The notes under the pieces are model-generated. The model worked only from the letters and a program-made list of their open reading frames with translations. It did no database searches and was not told the DNA's origin. A program made the translations under genes and the position numbers. From a virus: a stretch of DNA of 64,000 bases. The stretch is from positions 1-64,000 of IMG/VR virus record IMGVR_UViG_3300038701_002504; one strand, given 5' to 3'. This document shows, one piece after another, positions 14,059 to 22,061 of the stretch. The first letter of the stretch is position 1, and each line of letters opens with the position of its first letter.

Positions 14059-14641
14059 AGATTATCTTATAGAAGGTCGCGATGCTCCATTATATCATGG
14101 AACCGATTTTCATAGCGCAGCTCTTATTATTCAAACAAATAAAATGAAAGCTACAAACAGACATTACGATGGAAAAGGTAATGCTGTATCTATGACTAGA
14201 AATATGAAATATGCTTTTAGGTTTCCACTATGGGCTGGCGATGCTTATGATGACAATGATGTAGTAGTATTTGAATTAGATCAAAGAAAACTTGCACAAA
14301 GATATAAAATAGTTTCATTTGCATTTGATATTGGTACAGGAAGATCTATGGCAAGAGGGCCGAATGAAATGAGTGAATTTGAAGAAAGAGTGTACTCAAA
14401 CATCGCGAATATTAACAATTTTATAACAAAAATATATGTAAAAGATTTTAAAGCTATGAAGAAAGACTTAGAAAGACAGGCTCCGGACGGTTATATACCT
14501 TTATTAAATAATTGGAAATTATATGATCTTAAAACAAACAAATTCGTCAACAGTGTTAGCAAAAAATCTAACGATAAATTAACAGCATTAAAGATAAAAA
14601 ATAAGAAACTTGACCATGCTATGTCATGGGAATTAGGTTAA
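14045..14641 (+). CDS. ART-like protein with capsid-targeting-like N-terminus
   Basis: 198 residues, the same family as the nine-gene array at 38.8-44 kb but located 24 kb away next to the kinase-like and 2H genes. N-terminus KSFKDYLIEG (L-I-E before G), then LYHGT (Y17, H18, G19, T20), VSMTRN, FELDQRKLAQRYKI, and EFEERV as candidate catalytic glutamate. This order fits the ADP-ribosyltransferase fold (H ... S/T ... E). It starts inside the previous gene and ends just before the primase promoter. Target unknown. Confidence 0.65.
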   Translation: MKSFKDYLIEGRDAPLYHGTDFHSAALIIQTNKMKATNRHYDGKGNAVSMTRNMKYAFRFPLWAGDAYDDNDVVVFELDQRKLAQRYKIVSFAFDIGTGRSMARGPNEMSEFEERVYSNIANINNFITKIYVKDFKAMKKDLERQAPDGYIPLLNNWKLYDLKTNKFVNSVSKKSNDKLTALKIKNKKLDHAMSWELG

Positions 14642-14646
14642 AACTG

Positions 14647-14675
14647 TTTACATCAACATAATCATGTGATATAAA
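14647..14675 (+). promoter_or_regulatory. Possible early-type promoter for the primase
   Basis: TTTACA (14647-14652), 17-base spacer, TATAAA (14670-14675), 9 bases before the primase ATG. A weaker match than the others; a CATA/TATG dyad (14657-14660 with 14683-14686) is centred near the -10 box but is short enough to be chance. Confidence 0.4.
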
Positions 14676-14683
14676 GTAACAAT

Positions 14684-15691
14684 ATGAATGATTTAGATAT
14701 ACTATTCACTCAGCAAAGATATGCTGAGCAATTATCCACACGACTAGATAAATTTACCTTGAAAAGATCATCACCTTTTCAAGCGGCTTTTCGTTGTGAT
14801 ATATGTGGAGACTCTCAGAAAAATAGAAATAAACGTAGAGGTGGTATTATCGAAAGAGATATGAATCTCTTTTATAACTGTTTCAACTGCGGTGCTTCTC
14901 ATATTTTACCTCATTACCTCCAATTATATCATCCAGATTTATATTCAAAGTACATATTTGATGTGAAATTGAATAAAACTCATGCATATGAATATAAAGA
15001 ACCTGAGCCTAAAGAAGAATTACAGAAAAATCCTCTTCGTGATATTCAGTTGGCAAGAGAGAACACTTTCGCTTATCAATATCTAAAATCTCGAAAAATA
15101 CCTGAAGATAAAATGGATCTATTCTATTTTACTCATAAATTTTACGAATATGTAAATTCGGTCATTCCCGGAAAATTCGACGAATACGCATTAAAACATG
15201 ATCATGAAAGAATTGTCATACCATTCTTTGATATCATGGGAACATGCTTCGCTATCCAGGGAAGATCGTTATCAAATAATTCAGATGATATTAAGTATAT
15301 TACAATCCTATTTGATGATGATAAAAGCCCAATATATGGTCTTGATCGTGTGGATTGGAATAAACAGGTTTATTGTACTGAAGGTCCTATTGACTCTCTT
15401 TTCTTAGAAAATGCTATTGCAACAGCAAGTTCTGATAATATGAATGTCGATAAAAAAGTTGTTATTGTTCTGGATAATGAACCCCGGAACAAGCTAATCA
15501 TAAGGAAGTACGATAAATATATTCATATGAATTACAAGGTCTGTATATGGCCTGAAGACGTGACCTTCAAAGACATAAATGAAATGATAGAAAACGGCCT
15601 CTCTTCAGAGGAGATACAATCTATTATAGATCGAAATACCCATCAGGGAATTAAAGCAAGGATAAAATTTAACAAATGGAAGAAGATGTAA
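14684..15691 (+). CDS. 61: DNA primase (T4 gp61-like)
   Basis: 335 residues. N-terminal zinc ribbon CDIC (38-41) and CFNC (66-69), followed by a TOPRIM region with YCTEGPIDSLF (about 224-234, catalytic glutamate) and VIVLDNEPRN (about 252-262, acidic metal pair). This is the layout of T4 gp61, which makes RNA primers for lagging-strand synthesis with the gp41 helicase. Length matches T4 gp61 (342). The 3' end overlaps a small ORF that precedes nrdB. Confidence 0.9.
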   Translation: MNDLDILFTQQRYAEQLSTRLDKFTLKRSSPFQAAFRCDICGDSQKNRNKRRGGIIERDMNLFYNCFNCGASHILPHYLQLYHPDLYSKYIFDVKLNKTHAYEYKEPEPKEELQKNPLRDIQLARENTFAYQYLKSRKIPEDKMDLFYFTHKFYEYVNSVIPGKFDEYALKHDHERIVIPFFDIMGTCFAIQGRSLSNNSDDIKYITILFDDDKSPIYGLDRVDWNKQVYCTEGPIDSLFLENAIATASSDNMNVDKKVVIVLDNEPRNKLIIRKYDKYIHMNYKVCIWPEDVTFKDINEMIENGLSSEEIQSIIDRNTHQGIKARIKFNKWKKM

Positions 15692-15852
15692 AAGAAATCT
15701 ATGTAAGTAAAATTATAGAAGAGGACGGAGAGATTGTGATGTTATTTCAGCCAGACCTTCTTAAGAAAATGAATTTTAGAGGAAATACTTTATGGCAATG
15801 GGAACCACAAGAAAATGGTTCCATTATTCTTTCACAGGTAGGTGAAGTTTAA
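15676..15852 (+). CDS. Small conserved protein upstream of nrdB
   Basis: 58 residues starting MEEDVKEIYV, overlapping the primase end by 16 bases and the nrdB start by 1 base (TAATG). The C-terminal half (FQPDLLKKMNFRGNTLWQWE then GSIILSQV) resembles small SpoVT/AbrB-like swapped-hairpin domains that many phages carry next to nucleotide metabolism genes. A DNA-binding or antitoxin-like role is possible; the sequence alone does not decide. Confidence 0.6.
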   Translation: MEEDVKEIYVSKIIEEDGEIVMLFQPDLLKKMNFRGNTLWQWEPQENGSIILSQVGEV

Positions 15853-16835
15853 TGGCTTTATTTGATGAATTTATTCCACGAAAACCTAATCATTATCCAT
15901 GGACGCAGGAATTCATTGATAAAATGTGGCAGGGACATTGGACTCCAAATGAATTTGATTTTAAAGGAGATTACAATCAATTTCATTCTGAGATGTCTGA
16001 ACAGGAAAAGCAAATTATTGTAAGAACACTTTCTGCGATTGGCCAAGTAGAAGTTGCAGTGAAAAGATTTTGGGCAGAACTTGGTAATAATCTTCCACAT
16101 CCAGCAATGTATGATCTTGGTTATGTCATGGCCAATATTGAAGTAATTCATAATCAAGCCTATGAAAAACTTCTTGAAACTCTTCGTATTCGAGATATTT
16201 TTGAAAAAAATTTAAATGAACCTGTTGTTGCAGGGCGAGTGAATTATCTAAGAAAATATAATTCAAAGGTTTTCAAAGATAATAAAAAGCAATATATTTA
16301 CTCAATTGTATTATTTACTCTTTTCGTTGAATACGTTTCCCTCTTTACTCAATTTTATATCGTTCTTTGGTTTAACCGTAATAAGAACATTCTCAAAGAT
16401 ACAGCACAACAGGTTCAATATACGCGTAATGAAGAATTAATTCATGCTTATGTAGGAATTAAAATCATCAATACTCTCAGAGAAGAATATCCTTATTATT
16501 TTGATGCTGAACTTGAAGCAAAAGTTCAGGAAGAAGTATATGAAGCATTCATTGCTGAATCAGCTCTAATTGACTGGATGCTTGGAGATTTTAATGAAGA
16601 AGGTTTAAATCCTGCTATTCTTAAAATTTATGTAAAGAATAGATTAAATTGGTCTCTTGAGCAGATTGGAATGAAAACAAAGTTTGTCCTAAGCCCATAT
16701 GACATTCAATTACTGAATAAAACCTATTGGATGGAAGAAGAGTTATTTGGCAACTCTATGACAGACTTTTTTGCAAAAAAGCCAGTAGATTACGCAAAAA
16801 ACAACAAAACATATAATGAGGATGATATTTTTTAA
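15852..16835 (+). CDS. nrdB: Ribonucleotide reductase small subunit
   Basis: 327 residues. Di-metal ligand motifs of the class I small subunit are present: VEVAVKRFWAEL with a helix-B acidic ligand (about 57-68), ANIEVIHNQAY (E-x-x-H, about 94-104) and NEELIHAYVG (E-x-x-H, about 196-205). It supplies the radical for dNTP synthesis with NrdA. Starts in a TAATG overlap with the small gene before it. It is separated from nrdA by an HNH endonuclease gene but otherwise intact. Confidence 0.93.
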   Translation: MALFDEFIPRKPNHYPWTQEFIDKMWQGHWTPNEFDFKGDYNQFHSEMSEQEKQIIVRTLSAIGQVEVAVKRFWAELGNNLPHPAMYDLGYVMANIEVIHNQAYEKLLETLRIRDIFEKNLNEPVVAGRVNYLRKYNSKVFKDNKKQYIYSIVLFTLFVEYVSLFTQFYIVLWFNRNKNILKDTAQQVQYTRNEELIHAYVGIKIINTLREEYPYYFDAELEAKVQEEVYEAFIAESALIDWMLGDFNEEGLNPAILKIYVKNRLNWSLEQIGMKTKFVLSPYDIQLLNKTYWMEEELFGNSMTDFFAKKPVDYAKNNKTYNEDDIF

Positions 16836-17596
16836 TGTTTTTGAATAATAAATACACGAAAATTTATTTTTCTATAATAGAAAAGAGAAAAAATTCAAAT
16901 TCATTAACTGATGTTAATTATGAAAAACACCACATAATTCCCAAATCTTTAGGCGGAAATAACAAAAAAGATAATCTCATATCTTTAACGGTAAAGGAAC
17001 ATTTTATTTGTCATTTATTACTAACGAAAATGACTGAAGGAAATAATAAGACCAAAATGGTCTGGGCATTACATAGAATGTGCTATTCAGAAAATTCAAA
17101 TATGAATAGAAAATTCACAGCTAAACAGTATGAATTAGTAAGAAAAATATATATTAAAGAAGTTGCGTCAAAACCAAAGTCTGAAAAAACTAAAGAAAAA
17201 ATGAGAAAAAAGAAAAGTAAAGAACATTGCGAAAATATTTCCAAGGGTAGAAAAGAATATTGTGATTCTTTAAATGATGATGAAAGAAAAAGAAATAATA
17301 TATCAACCAAGAAATGGATTGATACTATTTCAGAATTATATCCCAATGGTTTACGTCACGGTTTAAAACATTCTCAAGATAGCAAAGATAAAATATCAAA
17401 ATCTTTAATAGGATTTAAACATTCTCATGAAACCGTTAAAACAATGAAAGATAATAATACGGGATCAGGTAATCCCATGTATGGAAAAATAAGAATAACA
17501 AATGGAATAGAGAATAAATCGATAAATTTATATGATATTATACCAAACGGCTGGTATAGAGGAATGACTAGATTTAATAAAAAAGAAGGAAAGTAA
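16835..17596 (+). mobile_element. Free-standing HNH homing endonuclease between nrdB and nrdA
   Basis: 253 residues. The N-terminal HNH region has YEKHHIIPKSLGG (about 29-41) and a D-N-L..L..KEHF.CH continuation. The C-terminal half carries NUMOD-type DNA-binding units: SEKTKEKMRKKK, HSQDSKDKISKSLIG, HSHETVKTM, and GSGNPMYGK. It is AT-richer than both neighbours and inserted precisely between nrdB stop and nrdA start. Homing endonucleases are frequent in nrd loci of T4-like phages. It would cut cognate nrd DNA lacking the insertion and spread by repair. Confidence 0.88.
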
Positions 17597-17599
17597 CCT

Positions 17600-19255
17600 A
17601 TGACAAAAGCAACTTGGCTGAACAAGGATTCACGAACATTTTTATCACGAGGATATTTGAGAGAAGGCCAAGAAGCCGAAGAACGAATTAGAGAAATTGC
17701 GGAAGCAGCTGAAAGAATTTTGGGTAAAAAATTCAAAGGTTTTGCAGATAAATTTGAAGAATATATGTTGAGGGGCTGGATTAGTTTATCCAGCCCCGTT
17801 TGGTCAAACTTTGGTAATGATCGCGGTCTTCCCATATCATGTAACAATGTCTGGATAGATGATACAATCGATGATATTATCTATAAGAATATGGAAGTTG
17901 GAGCACAGACTAAAAATGGCGCTGGTACTTCAGGATTTTTTGGTGAATTAAGACCGAGAAATGCTCCGATTTCTGCTGGTGGTTTCACATCAGGCCCCGT
18001 TCATTTTATGGAAATGTTTGAAACAACAATCAATATTATTTCTCAATCAAATATTCGTAGAGGTAATTTTGCAGCATATCTTCCAGTAGAGCATCTAGAT
18101 ATTATGGAATTTCTTGAAGCCCGTGAAGAAGGTCATCCTATTCAAAAACTTTCTCTAGGAGTATGTGTTACAGACGCATGGATGAATTCTATGCTAGCAG
18201 GAGATAAAGATAAGCGTAAAATATGGATGAGAATTCTTAAAAAACGTTTTGAAACTGGATATCCATATATTTTCTATACAGATACAGTGAATAATAATGC
18301 TCCTGATGTTTATAAAGACAAAGGGATGAAAATTCATTCGTCGAATCTCTGCTCAGAAATTACTCAACCATCATCATTAAATGAGTCATTTGTATGTTGC
18401 TTAGCTTCAATTCCAATTCTTGGATATGAGGAATGGAAAGAAACAGATCTTGTAGAGACATTAACATATTTTCTTGATGCTGTGATGTCTGATTATATTG
18501 AGAAAATCAAAAACAAGCCAAATATGGCTACTTCTTACAACTTTGCAGTAAATCATAGAGCGCTTGGTATTGGAACACTGGGTTGGCATTCGTATCTTCA
18601 GTCAAAATCAATTCCATTCGAATCATCTGAAGCTGAGGATTTGAATATAGAAGTTCATAAGTTTATTTCTGAGAAATCATTAAAAGCATCTCAACATATG
18701 GCCAATATTATTGGCGAACCTCCTTTGATGAAGGGTTATGGTAGACGTAATGCAACTCTTATGGCAATTGCTCCTACCACATCAAGTTCATTTATTCTCG
18801 GACAGATTTCCCCTTCCATAGAACCTTTAAATTCAAATTACTTCACAAAAGACCTCGCAAAAGGCAAGTTCACATATAAAAATCCATATCTTGAAAGAGT
18901 TCTTGAAGAAAAATATGATAAGAACTCGCAGGAAGTATGGCATTCAATTCTATTAAAAGGTGGGTCTGTACAACATCTTGAATTCATGGATGAACATGAT
19001 AAGAATGTATTCAAGACTTTTGGTGAAATTACACAGATGAATATCATCATTCAAGCTGCTGATAGACAGAAATATATTGATCAGTCACAGAGCTTGAATT
19101 TAATGATACATCCAAATACACCCGTAAAAGATGTGTCGCAACTTCTTATTGAAGCATGGAAGCTTGGTGTAAAAACTCTTTATTATCAACGTTCTACAAA
19201 TCCAGCCCAAGAATTAGCTCGTAATCTAACTAAATGCGAAGCATGTGAGGTATAA
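17600..19255 (+). CDS. nrdA: Ribonucleotide reductase large subunit (no ATP cone)
   Basis: 551 residues. It begins directly in the catalytic barrel (NKDSRTFLSRGYL) without the N-terminal ATP-cone, so dATP inhibition through the cone is absent. Active-site features are intact: PISCNN (first redox Cys), SSNLCSEI (N-x-C-x-E radical site), FVCCLAS (second redox Cys), TLYYQRS (tyrosine pair of the radical path), and a C-terminal CEAC for re-reduction. The length is that of short phage enzymes, not a truncation. Contains a GC-rich hairpin at 17772-17797. Confidence 0.92.
   Translation: MTKATWLNKDSRTFLSRGYLREGQEAEERIREIAEAAERILGKKFKGFADKFEEYMLRGWISLSSPVWSNFGNDRGLPISCNNVWIDDTIDDIIYKNMEVGAQTKNGAGTSGFFGELRPRNAPISAGGFTSGPVHFMEMFETTINIISQSNIRRGNFAAYLPVEHLDIMEFLEAREEGHPIQKLSLGVCVTDAWMNSMLAGDKDKRKIWMRILKKRFETGYPYIFYTDTVNNNAPDVYKDKGMKIHSSNLCSEITQPSSLNESFVCCLASIPILGYEEWKETDLVETLTYFLDAVMSDYIEKIKNKPNMATSYNFAVNHRALGIGTLGWHSYLQSKSIPFESSEAEDLNIEVHKFISEKSLKASQHMANIIGEPPLMKGYGRRNATLMAIAPTTSSSFILGQISPSIEPLNSNYFTKDLAKGKFTYKNPYLERVLEEKYDKNSQEVWHSILLKGGSVQHLEFMDEHDKNVFKTFGEITQMNIIIQAADRQKYIDQSQSLNLMIHPNTPVKDVSQLLIEAWKLGVKTLYYQRSTNPAQELARNLTKCEACEV
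17772..17797 (+). repeat. GC-rich perfect 10-bp inverted repeat inside nrdA
   Basis: GGGGCTGGAT (17772-17781) pairs with ATCCAGCCCC (17788-17797) around a 6-base loop. This is exceptionally stable for such AT-rich DNA. It lies about 60 codons into nrdA and has no T-run, so full termination is unlikely; a translation pause or mRNA processing site is possible. Confidence 0.6.
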
Positions 19256-19489
19256 ATGAACGAATTTTTAATCTTTATAATGGTTCTTTTCCACCCTTCT
19301 CCAGAATCAGAGGGAATTAAGATACCATTTACAATGAAACCAGCAATATATAATACAGCAAAAGAATGCGAATTGGAAAATATTAACAAAGTAAAGAAAT
19401 ATTTACAGGAATTTTCATCGCAAGAGAGATTAATAGCTCCGCGTGCTACAATTTTCGTCATATGTAAACCAAATGGAATTCCTACATAA
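19256..19489 (+). CDS. Small hypothetical protein
   Basis: 77 residues starting MNEFLIFIMV directly after the nrdA stop. A hydrophobic N-terminus (about 3-13) and a polar remainder with two cysteines give an exported or membrane-associated look, similar in design to the gene at 5471. No recognised family; probably read through with nrdA. Confidence 0.5.
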   Translation: MNEFLIFIMVLFHPSPESEGIKIPFTMKPAIYNTAKECELENINKVKKYLQEFSSQERLIAPRATIFVICKPNGIPT

Positions 19490-19492
19490 ATA
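19486..19492 (+). promoter_or_regulatory. Late promoter box
   Basis: CATAAATA followed by ATCATAAAGGGTG and an ATG at 19510. The same ATAAATA-spacer-TAAAGG/AAAGG arrangement precedes late genes at 32721 and 45411, so the large ART-like protein is probably a late product. Confidence 0.55.
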
Positions 19493-19509
19493 ATCATAAA
19501 GGGTGTTTT

Positions 19510-21009
19510 ATGATTAATTTTAAAGAATTTTTAAATGAGCATATTGTAGTAGGGGATTTGAAAAAGTCTCCTACTGATTTGTATTATGTATCTCCAGGGA
19601 GGGATGACAAGTCAAAATTGTTCATCTATCCAAAAATCAAAGATATGCAATATGATTTTAAAATGGTATATACTGAAAAAGGTTTCGATGTCATTGATGA
19701 AGCTATATCTCTATGGGACAAGACAGAAAAATATCCATACCCAGAATTAAAAAAGATATTGATGTCAAAATCAAAAGAGATTATGCAAAATACATATCTA
19801 AAAGCTGAGGAAATTTTAGATAAGAATTTGGTGTTAGAAATTGAAAAACAGTTTAATAAACCCGAAAACATTCAACGCGCTATGGAAAGTCTGAGTTCAA
19901 GTATAACATATTCAGGATTTCTGAATAATTATGATTCATACAGAGATTATGCGAAGAAAAACACAAATTCTTATGGTAGAATAATCGTAACATTACAGTC
20001 AATATATAAAATTATCGTTAATACAAACACAAAATCTATATATCCTGAATCAAACCCTATTCAACTTGCTTCAAGAATTGGAAAAATAGGATACGATGGC
20101 CAAAGCAAACAGACGTATATTATTCCTATGTCTGAGGTTTCTATTGATTCTCCCAGAGAAATATATAAAATACTTCAATCATTGGTAAAAAAATATCCAG
20201 AATTAGCCAATTATTCATATATTGATGCTATGTCCAGATCACAAGAAAGAACTTTAATCAAAGATGTTCTTGATGGCGCAGGCGAAGTTGGCAAAATGAA
20301 CACTTCATATAATAACATGTTTTCTCGAAGAAATTCTATCACAGTCTATCATGGAACATCTGAAAAAATTTATAATGATTATATTAAAAATAGCGGATTA
20401 CAACCTGATAAAGGACACCATTATAGCGACAAAATTATGGGACATTCTGATAAAAATGTATATTTCACAGCAAATATAGGTGATGCTCGAAAATATGCAG
20501 TAAGAGCTTCTGGTGCAAGCTCTAGATCAATGGTTCTTGAAGTTAAAATTACTGATTTCGATAAAATCACATTTGATGAAGATAATATGTATGGCGCACT
20601 GAGAAGAATACCTGAAAAAATTATGAAAGAAATAAAAGTTAGATTTTACAATCTCTATCTTCAGAATGATACAATATGGCCATTTGAACACACAAAAGAA
20701 CATGTTGCAGACGTTGGTTTAGATCAAACAGAAATTTCTATTCATAGCTTAAAATACAATCTAGAAAAAAATCCTGGTAATATGAAATTGATAAAACCAC
20801 TATTAGATTTCATTGGATATTATGCTGTGAAAGGCTCAACATTTACTTTCGCATATAATGGAATTATCTCTCCACGCGATATTAAAGTGAAAGAGACATT
20901 TAAATCAAAAGCATATAAAGATTCTGGCGGAGAGGCGGGCGACTGGGAAACAAAGAATTTCAAAAAGAAATATTCAGGGATTTTGAAAAGTTTCAAATCA
21001 GGAAAATAA
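19510..21009 (+). CDS. Large ART-domain protein with capsid-targeting-like N-terminus (Alt analogue?)
   Basis: 499 residues. N-terminus INFKEFLNE (L-N-E at 8-10, followed by H). The first 270 residues are helical and unassigned. An ART-like domain starts at TVYHGTSEKIY (Y280, H281, G282, T283) and continues with VYFTANIGDARKYA (Y318), the H...Y pattern of PARP/diphtheria-toxin-type ADP-ribosyltransferases; the final glutamate cannot be placed confidently. In size and layout it parallels T4 Alt, a packaged ADP-ribosyltransferase trimmed by the head protease, but the sequence signature differs. A late box lies upstream. Confidence 0.6.
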   Translation: MINFKEFLNEHIVVGDLKKSPTDLYYVSPGRDDKSKLFIYPKIKDMQYDFKMVYTEKGFDVIDEAISLWDKTEKYPYPELKKILMSKSKEIMQNTYLKAEEILDKNLVLEIEKQFNKPENIQRAMESLSSSITYSGFLNNYDSYRDYAKKNTNSYGRIIVTLQSIYKIIVNTNTKSIYPESNPIQLASRIGKIGYDGQSKQTYIIPMSEVSIDSPREIYKILQSLVKKYPELANYSYIDAMSRSQERTLIKDVLDGAGEVGKMNTSYNNMFSRRNSITVYHGTSEKIYNDYIKNSGLQPDKGHHYSDKIMGHSDKNVYFTANIGDARKYAVRASGASSRSMVLEVKITDFDKITFDEDNMYGALRRIPEKIMKEIKVRFYNLYLQNDTIWPFEHTKEHVADVGLDQTEISIHSLKYNLEKNPGNMKLIKPLLDFIGYYAVKGSTFTFAYNGIISPRDIKVKETFKSKAYKDSGGEAGDWETKNFKKKYSGILKSFKSGK

Positions 21010-21012
21010 ATA

Positions 21013-21057
21013 TGTACATTGTTGAGAAATAGTGTATATTTAATATTATAGAAACAA
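21013..21057 (+). promoter_or_regulatory. Early-type promoter with flanking dyad
   Basis: TGTACA (21013-21018), 16-base spacer, TATATT (21035-21040). TTGTT (21019-21023) pairs with AACAA (21053-21057), centred on the -10. Starts the early metabolic operon (SLOG, pnuC, nadR, ligase). Confidence 0.75.
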
Positions 21058-21071
21058 ACTGGAGATATGAT

Positions 21072-21164
21072 ATGACTGCTATTAGATTTGCTATTGCTGA
21101 ATTTTTGGTTCGACCAGAAGGTCTTTTTTATCTTCTTGTAATCGCAGAGCGAATTTTTTCGTAA
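21072..21164 (+). CDS. Tiny hypothetical peptide
   Basis: 30 codons (starting MTAIRFAIAE) after GGAGATATGAT, ending TAA in a TAATG overlap with the next small gene. Mostly hydrophobic, which would allow membrane association. It is the first ORF after the promoter. Support comes from its ribosome-binding site and position only. Confidence 0.4.
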   Translation: MTAIRFAIAEFLVRPEGLFYLLVIAERIFS

Positions 21165-21337
21165 TGAAAAAATTGACTCGAGTAATGGTAAAGAGCTCTC
21201 CAAATCATTCAGAAGAAATTGGAGAGCTCCTCGAAACCACAACTAAAGGTGTAAAGGTTCTTTGGCCAAATAGGTCAATTGGAATTTATACTTTCGAAAC
21301 GAATGATATTGTTTTCATAGGAGAAAATAATGAGTAA
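21164..21337 (+). CDS. Small hypothetical protein
   Basis: 57 residues beginning MKKLTRVMVK and ending in FIGENNE, overlapping the previous and next genes by 1 and 8 bases. The pattern (KSS.NHSEEIGELLETTTKG then YTFETNDIVFIG) looks like a small beta-barrel such as an SH3-like fold. A perfect 11-bp inverted repeat lies in codons 10-22. Confidence 0.5.
   Translation: MKKLTRVMVKSSPNHSEEIGELLETTTKGVKVLWPNRSIGIYTFETNDIVFIGENNE
21193..21229 (+). repeat. Perfect 11-bp inverted repeat inside a small CDS
   Basis: Arms 21193-21203 and 21219-21229 are exact complements, starting with GAGCTC, with a 15-base loop. Located 150 bases after the start of an early transcript; no T-run. Confidence 0.55.
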
Positions 21338-21524
21338 ATTTCTTGATAAATTAGCTTTTGTGCTATCTATTGCAACAGTACTTGGCATCATGTTTATTAA
21401 TGTGCTGCCAGAAATTTCTATTCTAACACTTTTGACGATTGGATTTATCGCGTATTTCGCATTTTTAAATATCGTTACGTGGTTTAAACCTGAAATTTTC
21501 AGTGAAAGTGTAATGAAAAAATAA
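21330..21524 (+). CDS. Small two-TM membrane protein
   Basis: 64 residues: TM1 (FVLSIATVLGIMFINVL, about 10-26) and TM2 (ILTLLTIGFIAYFAFLNIV, about 31-49), with a short polar tail. Ribosome-binding site AGGAGAAAATA. It belongs to the early operon before the SLOG gene. It lacks the LWP motif of the other two-TM proteins in this window. Confidence 0.55.
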   Translation: MSKFLDKLAFVLSIATVLGIMFINVLPEISILTLLTIGFIAYFAFLNIVTWFKPEIFSESVMKK

Positions 21525-21536
21525 TGAGGTAGCTAA

Positions 21537-22046
21537 ATGAAGTATTATGCTGGAATCGGAGCAAGAAAAACTCCAAAAATTACATTAGATGAAATGAAAG
21601 TGATTGCGAGTATTCTTTCGAAAGAAGGATATACGCTTCGTTCCGGTGGTGCTCATGGAGCTGATCAGGCTTTCGAAAAAGGTTGTAAAGGGCCGAAGGA
21701 AATTTATATTCCATGGTTTCTCTTCAATGGCTATATTGAAGATGATCAAATTTTCAATGCAGCACGCTTAAACAATTATCAGGAAGCGAAGACAATAGCA
21801 GCAAAATTTCATCCAACATGGAATACATTGTCTTCTACTTCACGTAAATATCACACAAGAAATGTGTATCAAATTCTTGGAAAAGATCTGAACACACCTT
21901 CAAATCTTGTTGTGTGCTGGACTTCTGACGGAAAAGCCTCTGGAGGAACTGGTCAAGCATTACGAATGGCAAAACATTACAAAATACCAATCATAAATCT
22001 GAAAATTCACTCATTTGACTTACACAATCTAAGTCAATTTCAATAA
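21537..22046 (+). CDS. SLOG/DprA-like Rossmann-fold protein
   Basis: 169 residues. YAGIGARKTP (4-13) and LRSGGAHGADQAFEKG (about 34-49) are typical of the SLOG superfamily (DprA/LOG-like nucleotide-binding folds), and VVCWTSDGKASGGTGQALRMA near the C-terminus continues the fold. Phage members are often called DprA-like, but a nucleotide- or NAD-derivative-binding role is also possible because SLOG proteins bind such ligands. It lies directly upstream of NAD-salvage genes, which makes a nucleotide-sensing role worth considering. Confidence 0.75.
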   Translation: MKYYAGIGARKTPKITLDEMKVIASILSKEGYTLRSGGAHGADQAFEKGCKGPKEIYIPWFLFNGYIEDDQIFNAARLNNYQEAKTIAAKFHPTWNTLSSTSRKYHTRNVYQILGKDLNTPSNLVVCWTSDGKASGGTGQALRMAKHYKIPIINLKIHSFDLHNLSQFQ

Positions 22047-22061
22047 GAGAAAGATTATATT

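Noticed and set aside
17600-19255. nrdA as a truncated pseudogene because it is only 551 residues
   Set aside because: All catalytic cysteines, the N-x-C-x-E site, the tyrosine pair and the C-terminal CxxC are present; only the ATP-cone is missing, as in other short phage enzymes.
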